Assembly: GCA_029862005.1 (NCBI GenBank)
Contig: JAOTYD010000007.1
Span: 84,477 to 148,476 of the forward strand
DNA length: 64,000 bases
Reading direction: 5' to 3'
From: Gammaproteobacteria bacterium
Lineage (GTDB): Bacteria > Pseudomonadota > Gammaproteobacteria > GCA-001735895
Part shown: positions 36,999-47,671 of the stretch, piece by piece
Layout of the letters: the number at the start of each line of letters is the position of its first letter
How positions within the stretch are numbered: position 1 is the stretch's first letter
Notes under the pieces: generated by a model
What the model was told of the DNA's origin: nothing
The model's input: the letters and a program-made list of their open reading frames with translations, nothing else
Database searches by the model: none
Made by a program: the position numbers and the translations under genes

Positions 36999-37324
36999 TC
37001 ATTCCAAAATAAATTTATGCACCATGTCCCGGTACTCCGGGAAATCGATAATATCGTTATGTGCCGCACCCGCGATCATCTGCTACTCAAGGGTTGTGTT
37101 GGTGAGGCTTTGCTTGGGCGCAAGGTGTGATTCAGAGGAATCTCGCGGTCGTTTACTGCAGCGGCGATCAACACCGGTGTGCGAATGATGATTTCTTCGG
37201 CTGCAAAAGCCGGATCCACCGCAACCGGATGGTAAATCAACCTGCGTTGATAAAGGTACGGGAGCGCTGCCAGTAACAAGTAGATAATCAGCAAAACAAG
37301 TGCAAAAGAGGCAATTTCATGCAT
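36999..37324 (-). pseudogene. Eroded alpha/beta hydrolase (N- and C-terminal remnants, core deleted)
   Basis: The minus strand begins MHEIASFALVLLIIYLLLAA with YLYQRRLIYHP, the membrane-anchored N-terminus of YfhR/BEM46-like alpha/beta hydrolases. After about 47 residues it jumps to RTPVLIAAAVNDREIPLNH, which belongs near the C-terminal acid residue of the same fold, so the middle with the nucleophile serine is missing. After LSSR the frame stops, but a different frame continues MIAGAAHNDIIDFPEY, the region of the catalytic His (GAAHND), and then ends. An internal deletion plus a frameshift have thus removed function. It is convergent with the amidase gene and divergent from the transaldolase gene. 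Confidence 0.8.
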
Positions 37325-37408
37325 GGTGAATTTTCATAATCCGTTAACAGATTTTCTGGTATTCTCTGCCTCGATTCCACACTAATTCATCCACTCAATC
37401 ATCGTTTA

Positions 37409-38356
37409 ATGAATAAACTCGATCAACTTAAATCCATGACACAGGTAGTGGCCGATACCGGTGACCTTGACGCGATCGCCCAGTACCAGCCACAGGACGC
37501 GACGACCAATCCCTCCTTGTTGCTTAAAGCAGCCGATTTGCCGCGTTATCAGCCACTACTGGATGAGGCGCAGCGCTGGGGTCGGGAGCAGGGTGGAAGT
37601 CCGGCGTCGCGCGCGGCCGCGGCCTGCGATTACTTGATCGTCAGCATCGGACTCGAGATCCAGAAAATCGTGCCCGGGCGGGTTTCGACCGAAGTGGACG
37701 CACGACTTTCATTTGACCGTAAGGCGACGATTGCGCGGGCGCGTCGCATCATTGACCTGTATGAAAGTCGCGGCAGTAATCGAAACCGGGTGCTGATAAA
37801 GATTGCATCGACCTGGGAAGGTATCCAGGCAGCGCGAACGCTCGAAGCCGAGGGAATTAACTGTAACCTGACGCTATTGTTCAATTTCGCCCAGGCGGTC
37901 GCCTGTGCCGAAAGCGGGGTATCCCTGGTGTCACCCTTTGTTGGCCGCATCCTCGACTGGCACCTGGCCGCAACTGGAAAAACTGCCATTCCAGCTGCCG
38001 AGGACCCCGGCGTGCAATCGGTTACCAAAATTTACAACTACTACAAGCAGCATGGCTATGAAACCGCTGTCATGGGAGCCAGTTTTCGCAATACCGGGGA
38101 AATCGAGCAGCTGGCTGGCTGTGATCGACTGACCATAAGTCCCCAGTTGATGCAGGCGCTTGCCGAAGATATCTCCCGGCTCGAGCGTAAACTGGAACCG
38201 GGCCGAACGGATGATGCGGTGGCTAAAATTAAACTCGATGAAAAGACCTTCCGCTGGATGATGAACGAGGATGCGATGGCGACCGAAAAACTGGCCGAGG
38301 GGATTCGTTTGTTCACGCGTGACCAGGAGCAGCTGGAATCGCGATTGGTAGCCTGA
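37409..38356 (+). CDS. tal: Transaldolase
   Basis: 315 residues, matching TalA/TalB size. [36 protein letters not shown] with Schiff-base Lys131, [15 protein letters not shown] and [12 protein letters not shown] are all diagnostic. It transfers a dihydroxyacetone unit between sedoheptulose 7-phosphate and glyceraldehyde 3-phosphate in the non-oxidative pentose phosphate pathway, giving erythrose 4-phosphate for DAHP synthase. It sits between the amidase and mutL, which are usually neighbours, so it is a local insertion. mutL follows 8 bp later. Confidence 0.96.
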   Translation: MNKLDQLKSMTQVVADTGDLDAIAQYQPQDATTNPSLLLKAADLPRYQPLLDEAQRWGREQGGSPASRAAAACDYLIVSIGLEIQKIVPGRVSTEVDARLSFDRKATIARARRIIDLYESRGSNRNRVLIKIASTWEGIQAARTLEAEGINCNLTLLFNFAQAVACAESGVSLVSPFVGRILDWHLAATGKTAIPAAEDPGVQSVTKIYNYYKQHGYETAVMGASFRNTGEIEQLAGCDRLTISPQLMQALAEDISRLERKLEPGRTDDAVAKIKLDEKTFRWMMNEDAMATEKLAEGIRLFTRDQEQLESRLVA

Positions 38357-38364
38357 CCCCTGTT

Positions 38365-40137
38365 TTGTCAAAGATTCTGACCTTACCCTCCCATCTGATC
38401 AACCAGATTGCTGCTGGAGAGGTCGTTGAGAGGCCCGCTTCGGTGGTCAAGGAACTTGTTGAAAACAGCCTCGATGCAGGTGCCGGAGCGGTAACAGTCG
38501 AAGTCGAAGCCGGCGGGACCCGGATGATCCGGGTCAGTGACGACGGCTGTGGCATCGGGCGTGATCAGCTCGCCAGCGCACTCTCGCGCCATGCCACCAG
38601 CAAGATAAGCAGCCTCGAGGATCTAGAAAGCATCGCTTCGCTTGGATTTCGTGGCGAAGCACTACCCAGCATTGCGTCGGTGTCGCGGTTAAACCTGATA
38701 TCGCGGCTGCAGCAAGAGGACAGTGCCTGGAAATTGCAGGCGCGTGAAGATGCAGAACCCATGCCTGATCCGTTCCAGCAAGGCACGCAGGTCGAAGTGC
38801 TTGAGCTTTTCTATAATGTTCCCGCGCGTAAGAAATTTTTACGTACCGAGCAAACTGAATACCGACACATCGAAAACCTGTTCAAAAACCTCGCGCTCAG
38901 CCATCCCGCGGTCGCATTCAAGTTGATTCATAACCAAAAGGTAATCTACCAGTTACCTTCGGTGCAAAACCTGAATGACCAGCGTCGACGGCTCGCGTCA
39001 TTATGTGGAAAGGCTTTTGCCGAAAGCCTGATCGAAATTGATATCTCCATTGATAACCTGAACCTGCAGGGTTGGGTTGCATTACCGACCTTTAACCGCA
39101 GCCAGGCTGACATGCAGTACTTCTTCGTCAATAAGCGCATGGTAAGAGACAAGCTGGTTAATCACGCGGTGCGCCAGGCGTATCAGGACGTGTTATTTCA
39201 TGGTCGACATCCCGCCTATGTTTTGTCATTGTCGATGGACGCGCGTGAGCTGGATGTCAACGTGCACCCGCAAAAGCACGAAGTGCGCTTCCGTAATTCG
39301 CGCCTGGTGCACGATTTCCTGTTTCGCAGCCTGCACCAGGCGCTCGGGGAGGTGCAGCCAGAACAGCAAATTGATTCACCGGCGTTTGCGTTTACCGATC
39401 GTACAAGTGCAGCAGAACCTCCCCAGTCGGGCCTGAACCTCAGCCAGTTTCACGCGGGCGACCGGTCGGGCAGTGTACGCGAGCAAATGCGATCTTACGC
39501 CGTGCTTTTAAATCCGGAGACGCGACCAGTCGCTGAAGATTCGCAGTCGCAGGTTCCACCGCTTGGATTCGCAATAGCGCAACTTAAAGGTATTTATATT
39601 CTGGCGGAAAACAGCGAGGGGTTGATTGTCGTGGATATGCACGCCGCCCATGAGCGCATTGTTTATGAGCGCATGAAACAGAATGCAGCGCAAGAGGATG
39701 TTATTGCGCAGCCGTTGCTGGTTCCGATGGCTTTCAATGTCAGCAAGGGAGAAGCCGAACTGGTTGAGGAAAATACGGAACTTTTCAATCATCTCGGATT
39801 TAACATCGAGCGTATTGGTCCGGAACAGGTGCGTGTGCGCGCAATTCCGGCTTTACTTAAAAACGCAGACAGTGAGCAGTTGCTGCGTGATGTACTGGCA
39901 GACCTGGTAGAACACGGTCGTTCAGAGCGTATCCAGGATTACCAGAACGAGATGTTGTCGACCATGGCCTGCCATGCTTCGGTGCGCGCCAATCGATTGC
40001 TTTCAGTCGATGAAATGAATGCCTTGCTCCGCGATATCGAACAAACCGAACGCAGCGGCCAGTGCAATCACGGCAGGCCTACCTGGAAGCAGCTAAGCCT
40101 GGAGCAGCTCGACAAGCTATTTCTGCGCGGTCAGTAA
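38365..40137 (+). CDS. mutL: DNA mismatch repair protein MutL
   Basis: 590 residues. The GHKL ATPase domain has KELVENSLDAGA, RVSDDGCGIG, HATSKI and GFRGEALPSIASV. The C-terminal domain keeps the endonuclease motif as DMHAAHERIVYE, plus ACHAS and CNHGRP, so this is the nicking type of MutL found in bacteria without MutH. The start is TTG, giving the standard MSKILTLPSHLINQIAAGE. It couples MutS recognition to strand removal. miaA follows after 1 bp. Confidence 0.96.
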   Translation: MSKILTLPSHLINQIAAGEVVERPASVVKELVENSLDAGAGAVTVEVEAGGTRMIRVSDDGCGIGRDQLASALSRHATSKISSLEDLESIASLGFRGEALPSIASVSRLNLISRLQQEDSAWKLQAREDAEPMPDPFQQGTQVEVLELFYNVPARKKFLRTEQTEYRHIENLFKNLALSHPAVAFKLIHNQKVIYQLPSVQNLNDQRRRLASLCGKAFAESLIEIDISIDNLNLQGWVALPTFNRSQADMQYFFVNKRMVRDKLVNHAVRQAYQDVLFHGRHPAYVLSLSMDARELDVNVHPQKHEVRFRNSRLVHDFLFRSLHQALGEVQPEQQIDSPAFAFTDRTSAAEPPQSGLNLSQFHAGDRSGSVREQMRSYAVLLNPETRPVAEDSQSQVPPLGFAIAQLKGIYILAENSEGLIVVDMHAAHERIVYERMKQNAAQEDVIAQPLLVPMAFNVSKGEAELVEENTELFNHLGFNIERIGPEQVRVRAIPALLKNADSEQLLRDVLADLVEHGRSERIQDYQNEMLSTMACHASVRANRLLSVDEMNALLRDIEQTERSGQCNHGRPTWKQLSLEQLDKLFLRGQ

Positions 40138-40138
40138 G

Positions 40139-41101
40139 GTGCAAGGCCTCAAGGTTATCCTGCTGATGGGGGCAACGGCCACCGGTAAAACCGAGCTTGC
40201 GCTCGAAATCAGCAGGCGCTTTCCGGTAGAAATCATCAGCGTTGATTCTGCACTGATTTATCGGGGCATGGATATCGGAACCGCAAAACCAGCGCGCGAG
40301 CTACTCGACTCGGTACCGCATCACCTAATCGATATTATTGATCCTGCAGAACCCTATTCGGTCTGGGATTTCGTACAGCAAAGCAGGCGACTGTCGCAGG
40401 AAATCAGTGAGCGCGGCAGGATTCCGCTGCTGGCGGGCGGTACCATGATGTATTGCCACGCCTTCGAGCATGGTCTGAATCGGTTACCGCAAGCAAACGA
40501 ACCACTGCGTCAACGTCTCGTGCAAGAAGCCGAGCAGATAGGTTGGCAGGCGATGCACGACAGGCTGGGCGAGATTGACCCGGTCAGCGCCAATCGAATC
40601 AAGCCGACCGATACGCAACGCATCCAGCGTGCTTTAGAGGTACAAGAGCTGTCAGGGCAGCCACTTTCCAGGCTGCAACAGCTCGAGGCGGTTGGTTTTG
40701 ATGGCAAGATCGAAAAGTTAATCCTTACAGCAAATGACCGTACCAGGCTGCATCAGCGCATCGAAGCGAGGTTCCTGGACATGCTTGAACAGGGATTCAT
40801 CGAAGAGGTGGAACAACTTAAGGCGCGTCCCGACCTGAACCTGTCACTCCCATCGATGCGCTGTGTTGGATATCGCCAGCTATGGCAATATCTCGATGGC
40901 GAGCTCACGCGACGCCAAATGATCGACAAAGGGGTCGCCGCGACGCGTCAACTGGCAAAACGGCAGATAACCTGGTTGCGTAAACAACCCGTGGAAAAGG
41001 CGTTCGATTGCTTGAATTACAGTAAAGGTGCTATATTTAGAGGAGTGGAAGCCGCTTTTTCCGACTTTAACTGGAACATTTACACAGGAAGGGAATCATA
41101 A
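40139..41101 (+). CDS. miaA: tRNA dimethylallyltransferase
   Basis: 320 residues with a GTG start 1 bp after mutL. Contains the P-loop MGATATGKTELAL, SVDSALIYRGMDIGTAKP, YSVWDFVQ, LAGGTMMYCHAF and MRCVGYRQLWQYLDG, all typical. It adds a dimethylallyl group to A37 of tRNAs reading UNN codons. Neighbours mutL and hfq are the standard gammaproteobacterial order. Confidence 0.96.
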   Translation: MQGLKVILLMGATATGKTELALEISRRFPVEIISVDSALIYRGMDIGTAKPARELLDSVPHHLIDIIDPAEPYSVWDFVQQSRRLSQEISERGRIPLLAGGTMMYCHAFEHGLNRLPQANEPLRQRLVQEAEQIGWQAMHDRLGEIDPVSANRIKPTDTQRIQRALEVQELSGQPLSRLQQLEAVGFDGKIEKLILTANDRTRLHQRIEARFLDMLEQGFIEEVEQLKARPDLNLSLPSMRCVGYRQLWQYLDGELTRRQMIDKGVAATRQLAKRQITWLRKQPVEKAFDCLNYSKGAIFRGVEAAFSDFNWNIYTGRES

Positions 41102-41170
41102 ACTCTATCCAGGGTTTGCTTTAGGTATACCACGGTAGAACGACAATAATAATTTTAAGGAGTATAAACT

Positions 41171-41419
41171 ATGTCAAAAGGGCAAATGCTACAAGAACCC
41201 TACCTGAACGCTTTGCGAAAAGAGCATGTCCCAGTTTCGATTTTTCTGGTGAACGGAATCAAGCTTCAGGGTCAAATCGAATCTTTCGACCAATTTGTAG
41301 TGCTGTTGAAGAATAACGTGAGCCAGATGGTGTACAAGCATGCAATATCGACAATCGTTCCCGCGCGAAATGTACACGTCGAACACCCTCATCATGAGGA
41401 TGAGGCAGGTAACCGCTAG
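41171..41419 (+). CDS. hfq: RNA chaperone Hfq
   Basis: 82 residues. Sm1 and Sm2 motifs are intact: [20 protein letters not shown] and [12 protein letters not shown]. The N-terminus [16 protein letters not shown] matches the distal and proximal RNA-binding residues. The C-terminal tail is short and His/Glu-rich ([10 protein letters not shown]). It promotes small RNA-mRNA pairing. A strong AAGGAG ribosome site precedes the ATG. hflX follows 13 bp later. Confidence 0.98.
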   Translation: MSKGQMLQEPYLNALRKEHVPVSIFLVNGIKLQGQIESFDQFVVLLKNNVSQMVYKHAISTIVPARNVHVEHPHHEDEAGNR

Positions 41420-41432
41420 TATATGATCGGCG

Positions 41433-42758
41433 GTGGAGATCTCGTTGTTCGAATTTGAGCGACCGCGTGGTGGTGAACGAGCGCTTCTGGTTCATATTAA
41501 CTTTCCGCATCAACCGGATCAGGATGACCTGGCTGAATTTGTCGAGCTGGTTCGTTCTGCCGATGTCGATGATGTAGAACTGATTATCGGTAGCCGCGCA
41601 AATCCTTCCGCAAAAACCTTTATCGGCAAGGGAAAACTGGAGGAGATCACTACCCGGGTCAAAGCCCTGGATATCGACGTCGTCTTGTTCAATCATGCGC
41701 TGTCGCCGTCACAGGAGAGGAATCTCGAGCAGACCCTGCAGTGCCGGGTTCTCGATCGTACCGGGCTGATTCTTGACATTTTTGCACAGCGAGCGCAGTC
41801 ATTCGAAGGCAAACTTCAGGTTGAGCTGGCGCAGCTCAAACACCTGTCAACGCGCCTGGTGCGTGGCTGGACGCATCTCGAGCGTCAAAAGGGAGGCATC
41901 GGTTTGCGCGGACCCGGAGAGACCCAGCTCGAAACCGATCGTCGCCTGCTGGGTAAACGTATCAAGTATCTCAATCATCGGCTTGGCAAGGTCGCACGTC
42001 AACGTGAACTAGGCCGTCAGAAACGAACCAGGGCCAAGGTGCCGACGATTGCGCTGGTCGGATATACCAACGCCGGTAAATCGACTCTGTTCAATGCGCT
42101 CACCGACGCATCGGTTTATGCCGCGGACCAGCTTTTTGCGACGCTAGACCCTACCCTGAGAAAGCTGCAACTGTCGCCACAAAGAGAAGTGATACTCGCT
42201 GACACCGTGGGTTTTGTCCGGCACCTGCCACATGATCTCGTGGCAGCCTTTCGTGCAACTCTCGTCGAGACTCGCGAGGCCGACCTGATACTGCATGTCG
42301 TCGATTGCTCAGATGATGCTCGGCAGGAGAAAATCGAGGCAGTAAACAGGGTTTTGCAGGAAGTCGGTGCAGCAGAGGTTCCACAGCTGTTTATATACAA
42401 CAAAATCGATATTTCCGGAATCGATGCGCGGATTGACCTCGACAACGAGGAAAAGGCCTGGCGCATCTGGCTTTCAGCGACCACCGGGGCAGGATTCGAA
42501 GAGTTGCTCGAGGTTTTGCGCAAACGATTCTGCGAACAGGCTGCTTCGTACCGGCTGGTTTTGAATGCCAGCGAGGGCCAGATCAGGGCATATCTATTCG
42601 AAGCCGGGGCTATTGAATCCGAGAATTACGAAAATAATGGCGATATTCACTTGAAACTGAGCATTACGCCCGCATTATTTAACAGGTTGGAGAGCCGATT
42701 CGACATTTCGTCAGATCGGCTCGAGATACTTGCAGATGCGCTTGCAGGAGCTGCATGA
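41433..42758 (+). CDS. hflX: GTPase HflX
   Basis: 441 residues. An N-terminal HflX domain (IGSRANPSAKTFIGKGKLEEI, ALSPSQERNLE) and RGPGETQLETDRR precede the G domain: GYTNAGKST (Lys216), DTVGFVRHLPHDLVAAF and NKID. HflX binds the ribosome and can split stalled or heat-damaged ribosomes. The start is read as GTG. Order hfq-hflX-hflK-hflC is conserved. Confidence 0.95.
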   Translation: MEISLFEFERPRGGERALLVHINFPHQPDQDDLAEFVELVRSADVDDVELIIGSRANPSAKTFIGKGKLEEITTRVKALDIDVVLFNHALSPSQERNLEQTLQCRVLDRTGLILDIFAQRAQSFEGKLQVELAQLKHLSTRLVRGWTHLERQKGGIGLRGPGETQLETDRRLLGKRIKYLNHRLGKVARQRELGRQKRTRAKVPTIALVGYTNAGKSTLFNALTDASVYAADQLFATLDPTLRKLQLSPQREVILADTVGFVRHLPHDLVAAFRATLVETREADLILHVVDCSDDARQEKIEAVNRVLQEVGAAEVPQLFIYNKIDISGIDARIDLDNEEKAWRIWLSATTGAGFEELLEVLRKRFCEQAASYRLVLNASEGQIRAYLFEAGAIESENYENNGDIHLKLSITPALFNRLESRFDISSDRLEILADALAGAA

Positions 42759-42830
42759 TAGCCATTACAATCCGCACTCTTTAGTGTATCCACGATCCAC
42801 TGACTATTATTTCTGCATTCGGAGTTAATT

Positions 42831-43979
42831 ATGCCCTGGAACGAACCGGGTAAAGACAAGGATCCCTGGGGGCAAAGAAGCAATGATGGCCCACCGGATC
42901 TGGATGAACTGTTTAAAAATCTGCGGGACAAGTTCGGCGGATTGCTTGGCGGTGGTGGCAAGGGCCGGATACCGAAAGTTCCGACGGGTTCCGGCAATCT
43001 TCCGGGCGTCATTGGATTCGTCGCCGTTGCGTTGCTGGCGGTATGGGCATTAACCGGTATCTATATCGTCGATGAAGGCTGGCGTGGGGTTGAAACCCGC
43101 TTCGGAGAACGGACCGTGGTAACACAGGCTGGACCTCACTGGCATATTCCTTACCCGATAGAGGATGTCGAACAGATCAACGTCGCCGATATCAGGACCG
43201 CACGCAACAAGTCCAAAATGCTGACCAGCGACGAGAATATCGTCGTCATGAGTATCGAAATTCAGTACAACGTCAAGGATGCGCAGGACTTCGCGTTCGA
43301 AGTGCGTGATCCTGACCTGACCCTGCAACAAACCGCGGAGACAGCGATTCGCGAGGTTGTGGGTAACAATGACATGGATCTGATCATCACTGAAGGGCGT
43401 GCAGTGGTCGGTAGTGCGACCAAGGAAATCATGCAACAGATCCTCGACAATTATCGCACAGGTATCAACGTGGTCACGGTCAACATGGACGAAGCCCAAC
43501 CGCCCGAAGAGGTGCAGGATGCGTTCGAGGATGCGATCAAGGCGCGCGAAGACGAGCAGCGCATTATCAACGAGGCGAATGCTTACCGTAACGATGTCGT
43601 GCCGAAAGCGCGAGGTGAAGGGCAGGGCCTGCTCGAACAGGCCGAGGCGTACAAGACACGCGTGGTAAAATCTGCGCAGGGTGAAACCAGTCGTTTCGAC
43701 CAGTTGTTGTCCGAGTACCAAAGAGCGCCGGAGGTGACCCGCGAACGCATCTACCTCGACACCATCGAATCGGTCATGTTTCGCTCGCCAAAGGTTATGA
43801 TTGATATACCTGGCGGTAACAACCTCATTTTCCTGCCCCTCGACCAGCTGATGTCGGGTACGGCAGGTGCTAACAATAGACTGCAGGGATTGGGCGGGAC
43901 GGCGGCCGATACCAAGTCCTTGATCGACGAGTTCAAGAGCAACGTCAACCGTAACCGCAGCCGGGAGACACGCGAATGA
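42831..43979 (+). CDS. hflK: FtsH protease regulator HflK
   Basis: 382 residues. A Gly/Asp/Lys-rich cytoplasmic N-terminus (LLGGGGKGRIPK) leads to one membrane helix (about residues 59-78), then an SPFH/band 7 domain (DEGWRGVETRFGERTVV through PPEEVQDAFEDAIKAREDEQR) and a coiled C-terminus. With HflC it forms a large periplasmic cage around FtsH. Its stop overlaps the hflC start (ATGA). Confidence 0.95.
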   Translation: MPWNEPGKDKDPWGQRSNDGPPDLDELFKNLRDKFGGLLGGGGKGRIPKVPTGSGNLPGVIGFVAVALLAVWALTGIYIVDEGWRGVETRFGERTVVTQAGPHWHIPYPIEDVEQINVADIRTARNKSKMLTSDENIVVMSIEIQYNVKDAQDFAFEVRDPDLTLQQTAETAIREVVGNNDMDLIITEGRAVVGSATKEIMQQILDNYRTGINVVTVNMDEAQPPEEVQDAFEDAIKAREDEQRIINEANAYRNDVVPKARGEGQGLLEQAEAYKTRVVKSAQGETSRFDQLLSEYQRAPEVTRERIYLDTIESVMFRSPKVMIDIPGGNNLIFLPLDQLMSGTAGANNRLQGLGGTAADTKSLIDEFKSNVNRNRSRETRE

Positions 43980-44842
43980 ATAATATAAAATTCGGTTTTG
44001 TACTGCTGCTGGCCGTGGCCGTGGTGATTGCGATGTCAACCTTCATCGTGCACGAACGCGAATTGGCGATAAAGTTCAAGTTGGGTGAGATCGTTGCGTC
44101 TGACTACGAGCCCGGGATTTATTTCCAGATTCCGATCATCAATAACGTGAAAAAGTTCGACAGTCGCATCTTGACCCTCGATACGCCATCGGAGCGCTTC
44201 CTGACGGCTGAAAAGAAGAACGTGATCGTCAATTCATTCGCCAAGTGGAAGATTGTCGATCCCAAGGTCTTTTACACTGCGACCGCCGGTGACGAGCGCC
44301 AGGCCATTGCGCGTATGGCATCGATTATCAACAACGAACTCAAGGGCCAGATTGCCTCCAAGAACATGCGCGAGGTTATCTCCGGCGAACGCGCCACGAT
44401 CATGCAAGTGGTAACCGATAACGCCGGTATCAAGATTCAGGATTTGGGTATTGAACTTATCGATGTGCGCGTCAAGAAGGTTGAATTACCGGATAATGTC
44501 AGTACCAATGTGTATCGTCGTATGGCGACCGAAAGACAAACCGTGGCCAAGGAATTTCGTTCACGCGGCGAGGAAAAGGCCAAGCAGATTCGCGCCAATG
44601 CCGATCGTCAGCGCGAGGAAATTCTCGCCGAGGCTTACCGTAAATCAGAAGAGATACGGGGTGAAGGCGATGCCACTGCAGCCAAGACTTACGCGGATTC
44701 CTATAACCAGGACAAGGAATTCTATTCTTTCTATCGCAGCATGAAAGCATACGAAGTGAGTTTTGGTAACAATCAGGATATGATCCTGTTGAGCCCGGAG
44801 TCCGACTTCTTCAAGTTTTTCAAGGAATCCGAATCACCGTAA
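43976..44842 (+). CDS. hflC: FtsH protease regulator HflC
   Basis: 288 residues. One N-terminal membrane helix (FVLLLAVAVVIAMSTFIVHE) is followed by an SPFH domain with LAIKFKLGEIV, YEPGIYFQIP, GIELIDVRVKKVELPDNVS and FRSRGEEKAKQIRANADRQ. Partner of HflK in restraining FtsH. A terminator follows its stop codon, closing the transcript. Confidence 0.95.
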   Translation: MNNIKFGFVLLLAVAVVIAMSTFIVHERELAIKFKLGEIVASDYEPGIYFQIPIINNVKKFDSRILTLDTPSERFLTAEKKNVIVNSFAKWKIVDPKVFYTATAGDERQAIARMASIINNELKGQIASKNMREVISGERATIMQVVTDNAGIKIQDLGIELIDVRVKKVELPDNVSTNVYRRMATERQTVAKEFRSRGEEKAKQIRANADRQREEILAEAYRKSEEIRGEGDATAAKTYADSYNQDKEFYSFYRSMKAYEVSFGNNQDMILLSPESDFFKFFKESESP

Positions 44843-44869
44843 ATTAATAACAACAGGTATACAATAAGA

Positions 44870-44896
44870 ACGGGCGGCACAGGGCGCCCGTTTTTT
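44870..44896 (+). terminator. Rho-independent terminator after hflC
   Basis: Stem ACGGGCG paired with CGCCCGT over an 8-base loop, followed by six T. It lies 27 bp after the hflC stop and just before the DUF2065 gene, so it probably attenuates rather than fully blocks read-through, unless the next gene has its own promoter. Confidence 0.75.
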
Positions 44897-44907
44897 ATGA
44901 GGGGCAT

Positions 44908-45099
44908 ATGAATTGGGCTGATTTTTGGGCTGCGCTCGCGGTGGTCATGGTTCTCGAGGGTTTGATACCGTTTGTGAGTCCACGGGGTTACAAGAACATG
45001 GTGCAACAAATGGCGGCCATGCCCGAATCAATGCTGAGAAATGTTGGCCTGGTATTGATGCTTGGCGGACTTTTGTTCCTGTATCTGGTACGAGGATAA
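44908..45099 (+). CDS. DUF2065 family small membrane protein (YjeT-like)
   Basis: 63 residues with two hydrophobic helices (about 5-25 and 43-60) around SPRGYKNMVQQMAAMPESMLRNVGL, the family pattern. Function unknown. A GAGGGG ribosome site precedes the ATG. It lies between hflC and hisZ, as in many gammaproteobacteria. Confidence 0.88.
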   Translation: MNWADFWAALAVVMVLEGLIPFVSPRGYKNMVQQMAAMPESMLRNVGLVLMLGGLLFLYLVRG

Positions 45100-45101
45100 A
45101 C

Positions 45102-46301
45102 GTGACCAAAAAGTCCAGTAAACGCTGGTTACTGCCCGATGGCGTGCAGGAGACTCTGCCGCCGGATGCATTAGCGGTCGAGATGCTGCGCCACGACATC
45201 CTGCAGATTTTTAACCGCTGGGGTTATGACCTGGTCATGCCGGCGATGATTGAGTACCGGGATTCGCTGTTGACCGGGACGGCCCATTCACTGGATACCC
45301 GGACATTCGCGCTGGTGGATCAGCTCTCGGGCAAGCAAATGGGAGTGCGTTCCGACATGACACCGCAGGTAACGCGCATTGACGCGCACCTGTTAGCCGA
45401 CGATGCCCGTCATCACCGGGTTTCCCGGTTGTGCTATTGCGGGCATTTGTTACATGCCGTCGGTGACGCCATGACCTCAAGCCGTACACCGTTACAGATT
45501 GGTGCCGAAATCTTCGGCAGCGACTCGATCAGCGCCGATGTCGAGGTCGTCAGCCTGATGGTCGCCACGTTGCACGCGGTTGGGCTGCATAATATTTCGA
45601 TCGACATCGGCCATGTCGGCATTTTCCGCAACCTGGTCAAGAATACGCCACTTGATTGGGAGCAGGAAAACCGGTTGTTCGATATGCTGCAGCGCAAGTC
45701 TATTCCGGATTTAAAGGCATACCTGCAAGATCTGTCGTTAGATGATCGCTTGTCTGAGCAACTTTGCCAGCTGGCGTTACTGAACGGGGATATTTCGGTA
45801 ATCGACAAGGCGCGCAAGATTTACCATGACGTCGGCGACGAGCTAACGGTCGTGCTCGACGATATATATAAAGTAGTGCAATCACTGCAGCAAAAGTATC
45901 CCGATACCCCTATAAATTGTGATCTGGCGGAACTGCGCGGTTATAGTTATCACACCGGGTTGGTGTTTACCGCATTTTTACCGGGGCAGGGATCCGAAAT
46001 TGCACGCGGTGGTCGTTATGACGATGTTGGTGAGGTGTTTGGCAATGCCAGGCCGGCAACCGGATTCAGCGCTGATTTATTGAATCTTTACCAGCTTTGC
46101 GGCGCGCGTGGAGAGTTTGAGGCAGGTATTCTGGTGCCCGATGAAGACGACGCGGCGCTGGCTGAATTGATACAGCAATTGCGCGCCGACGGCGAACGGG
46201 TCGTGGTGGATTTGACGCGCGGTAAATCGAGCGCAGCAGATCAGCAATGCGATCGCCAGGTGGTACAGTCAAATGGCACCTGGAGCATTAAAGAGGTTTA
46301 A
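45102..46301 (+). CDS. hisZ: ATP phosphoribosyltransferase regulatory subunit HisZ
   Basis: 399 residues from a GTG two bases after the previous stop; a longer frame upstream runs through the DUF2065 gene and is rejected. It is a histidyl-tRNA synthetase paralogue: LLPDGVQETLPPDA, MIEYRDSLLTG, LRSDMTPQVTRIDAH-like VRSDMTPQVTRIDAH, YHTGLVFTAFLPG and ARGGRYDDVG. HisZ activates short-form HisG in the first step of histidine synthesis, which implies a short HisG elsewhere in the genome. purA follows 6 bp later. Confidence 0.94.
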   Translation: MTKKSSKRWLLPDGVQETLPPDALAVEMLRHDILQIFNRWGYDLVMPAMIEYRDSLLTGTAHSLDTRTFALVDQLSGKQMGVRSDMTPQVTRIDAHLLADDARHHRVSRLCYCGHLLHAVGDAMTSSRTPLQIGAEIFGSDSISADVEVVSLMVATLHAVGLHNISIDIGHVGIFRNLVKNTPLDWEQENRLFDMLQRKSIPDLKAYLQDLSLDDRLSEQLCQLALLNGDISVIDKARKIYHDVGDELTVVLDDIYKVVQSLQQKYPDTPINCDLAELRGYSYHTGLVFTAFLPGQGSEIARGGRYDDVGEVFGNARPATGFSADLLNLYQLCGARGEFEAGILVPDEDDAALAELIQQLRADGERVVVDLTRGKSSAADQQCDRQVVQSNGTWSIKEV

Positions 46302-47603
<1,302 letters not shown>

Positions 47604-47671
47604 AATTTGGATATTTCGCAGGAAGTATTACTAAACCAATCCTCGAGAATATAGCTATACTGATGTGATCT

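Noticed and set aside
44925..45101. N-terminal extension of HisZ
   Set aside because: It runs through the DUF2065 gene in another frame; HisZ relatives begin near the GTG at 45102.
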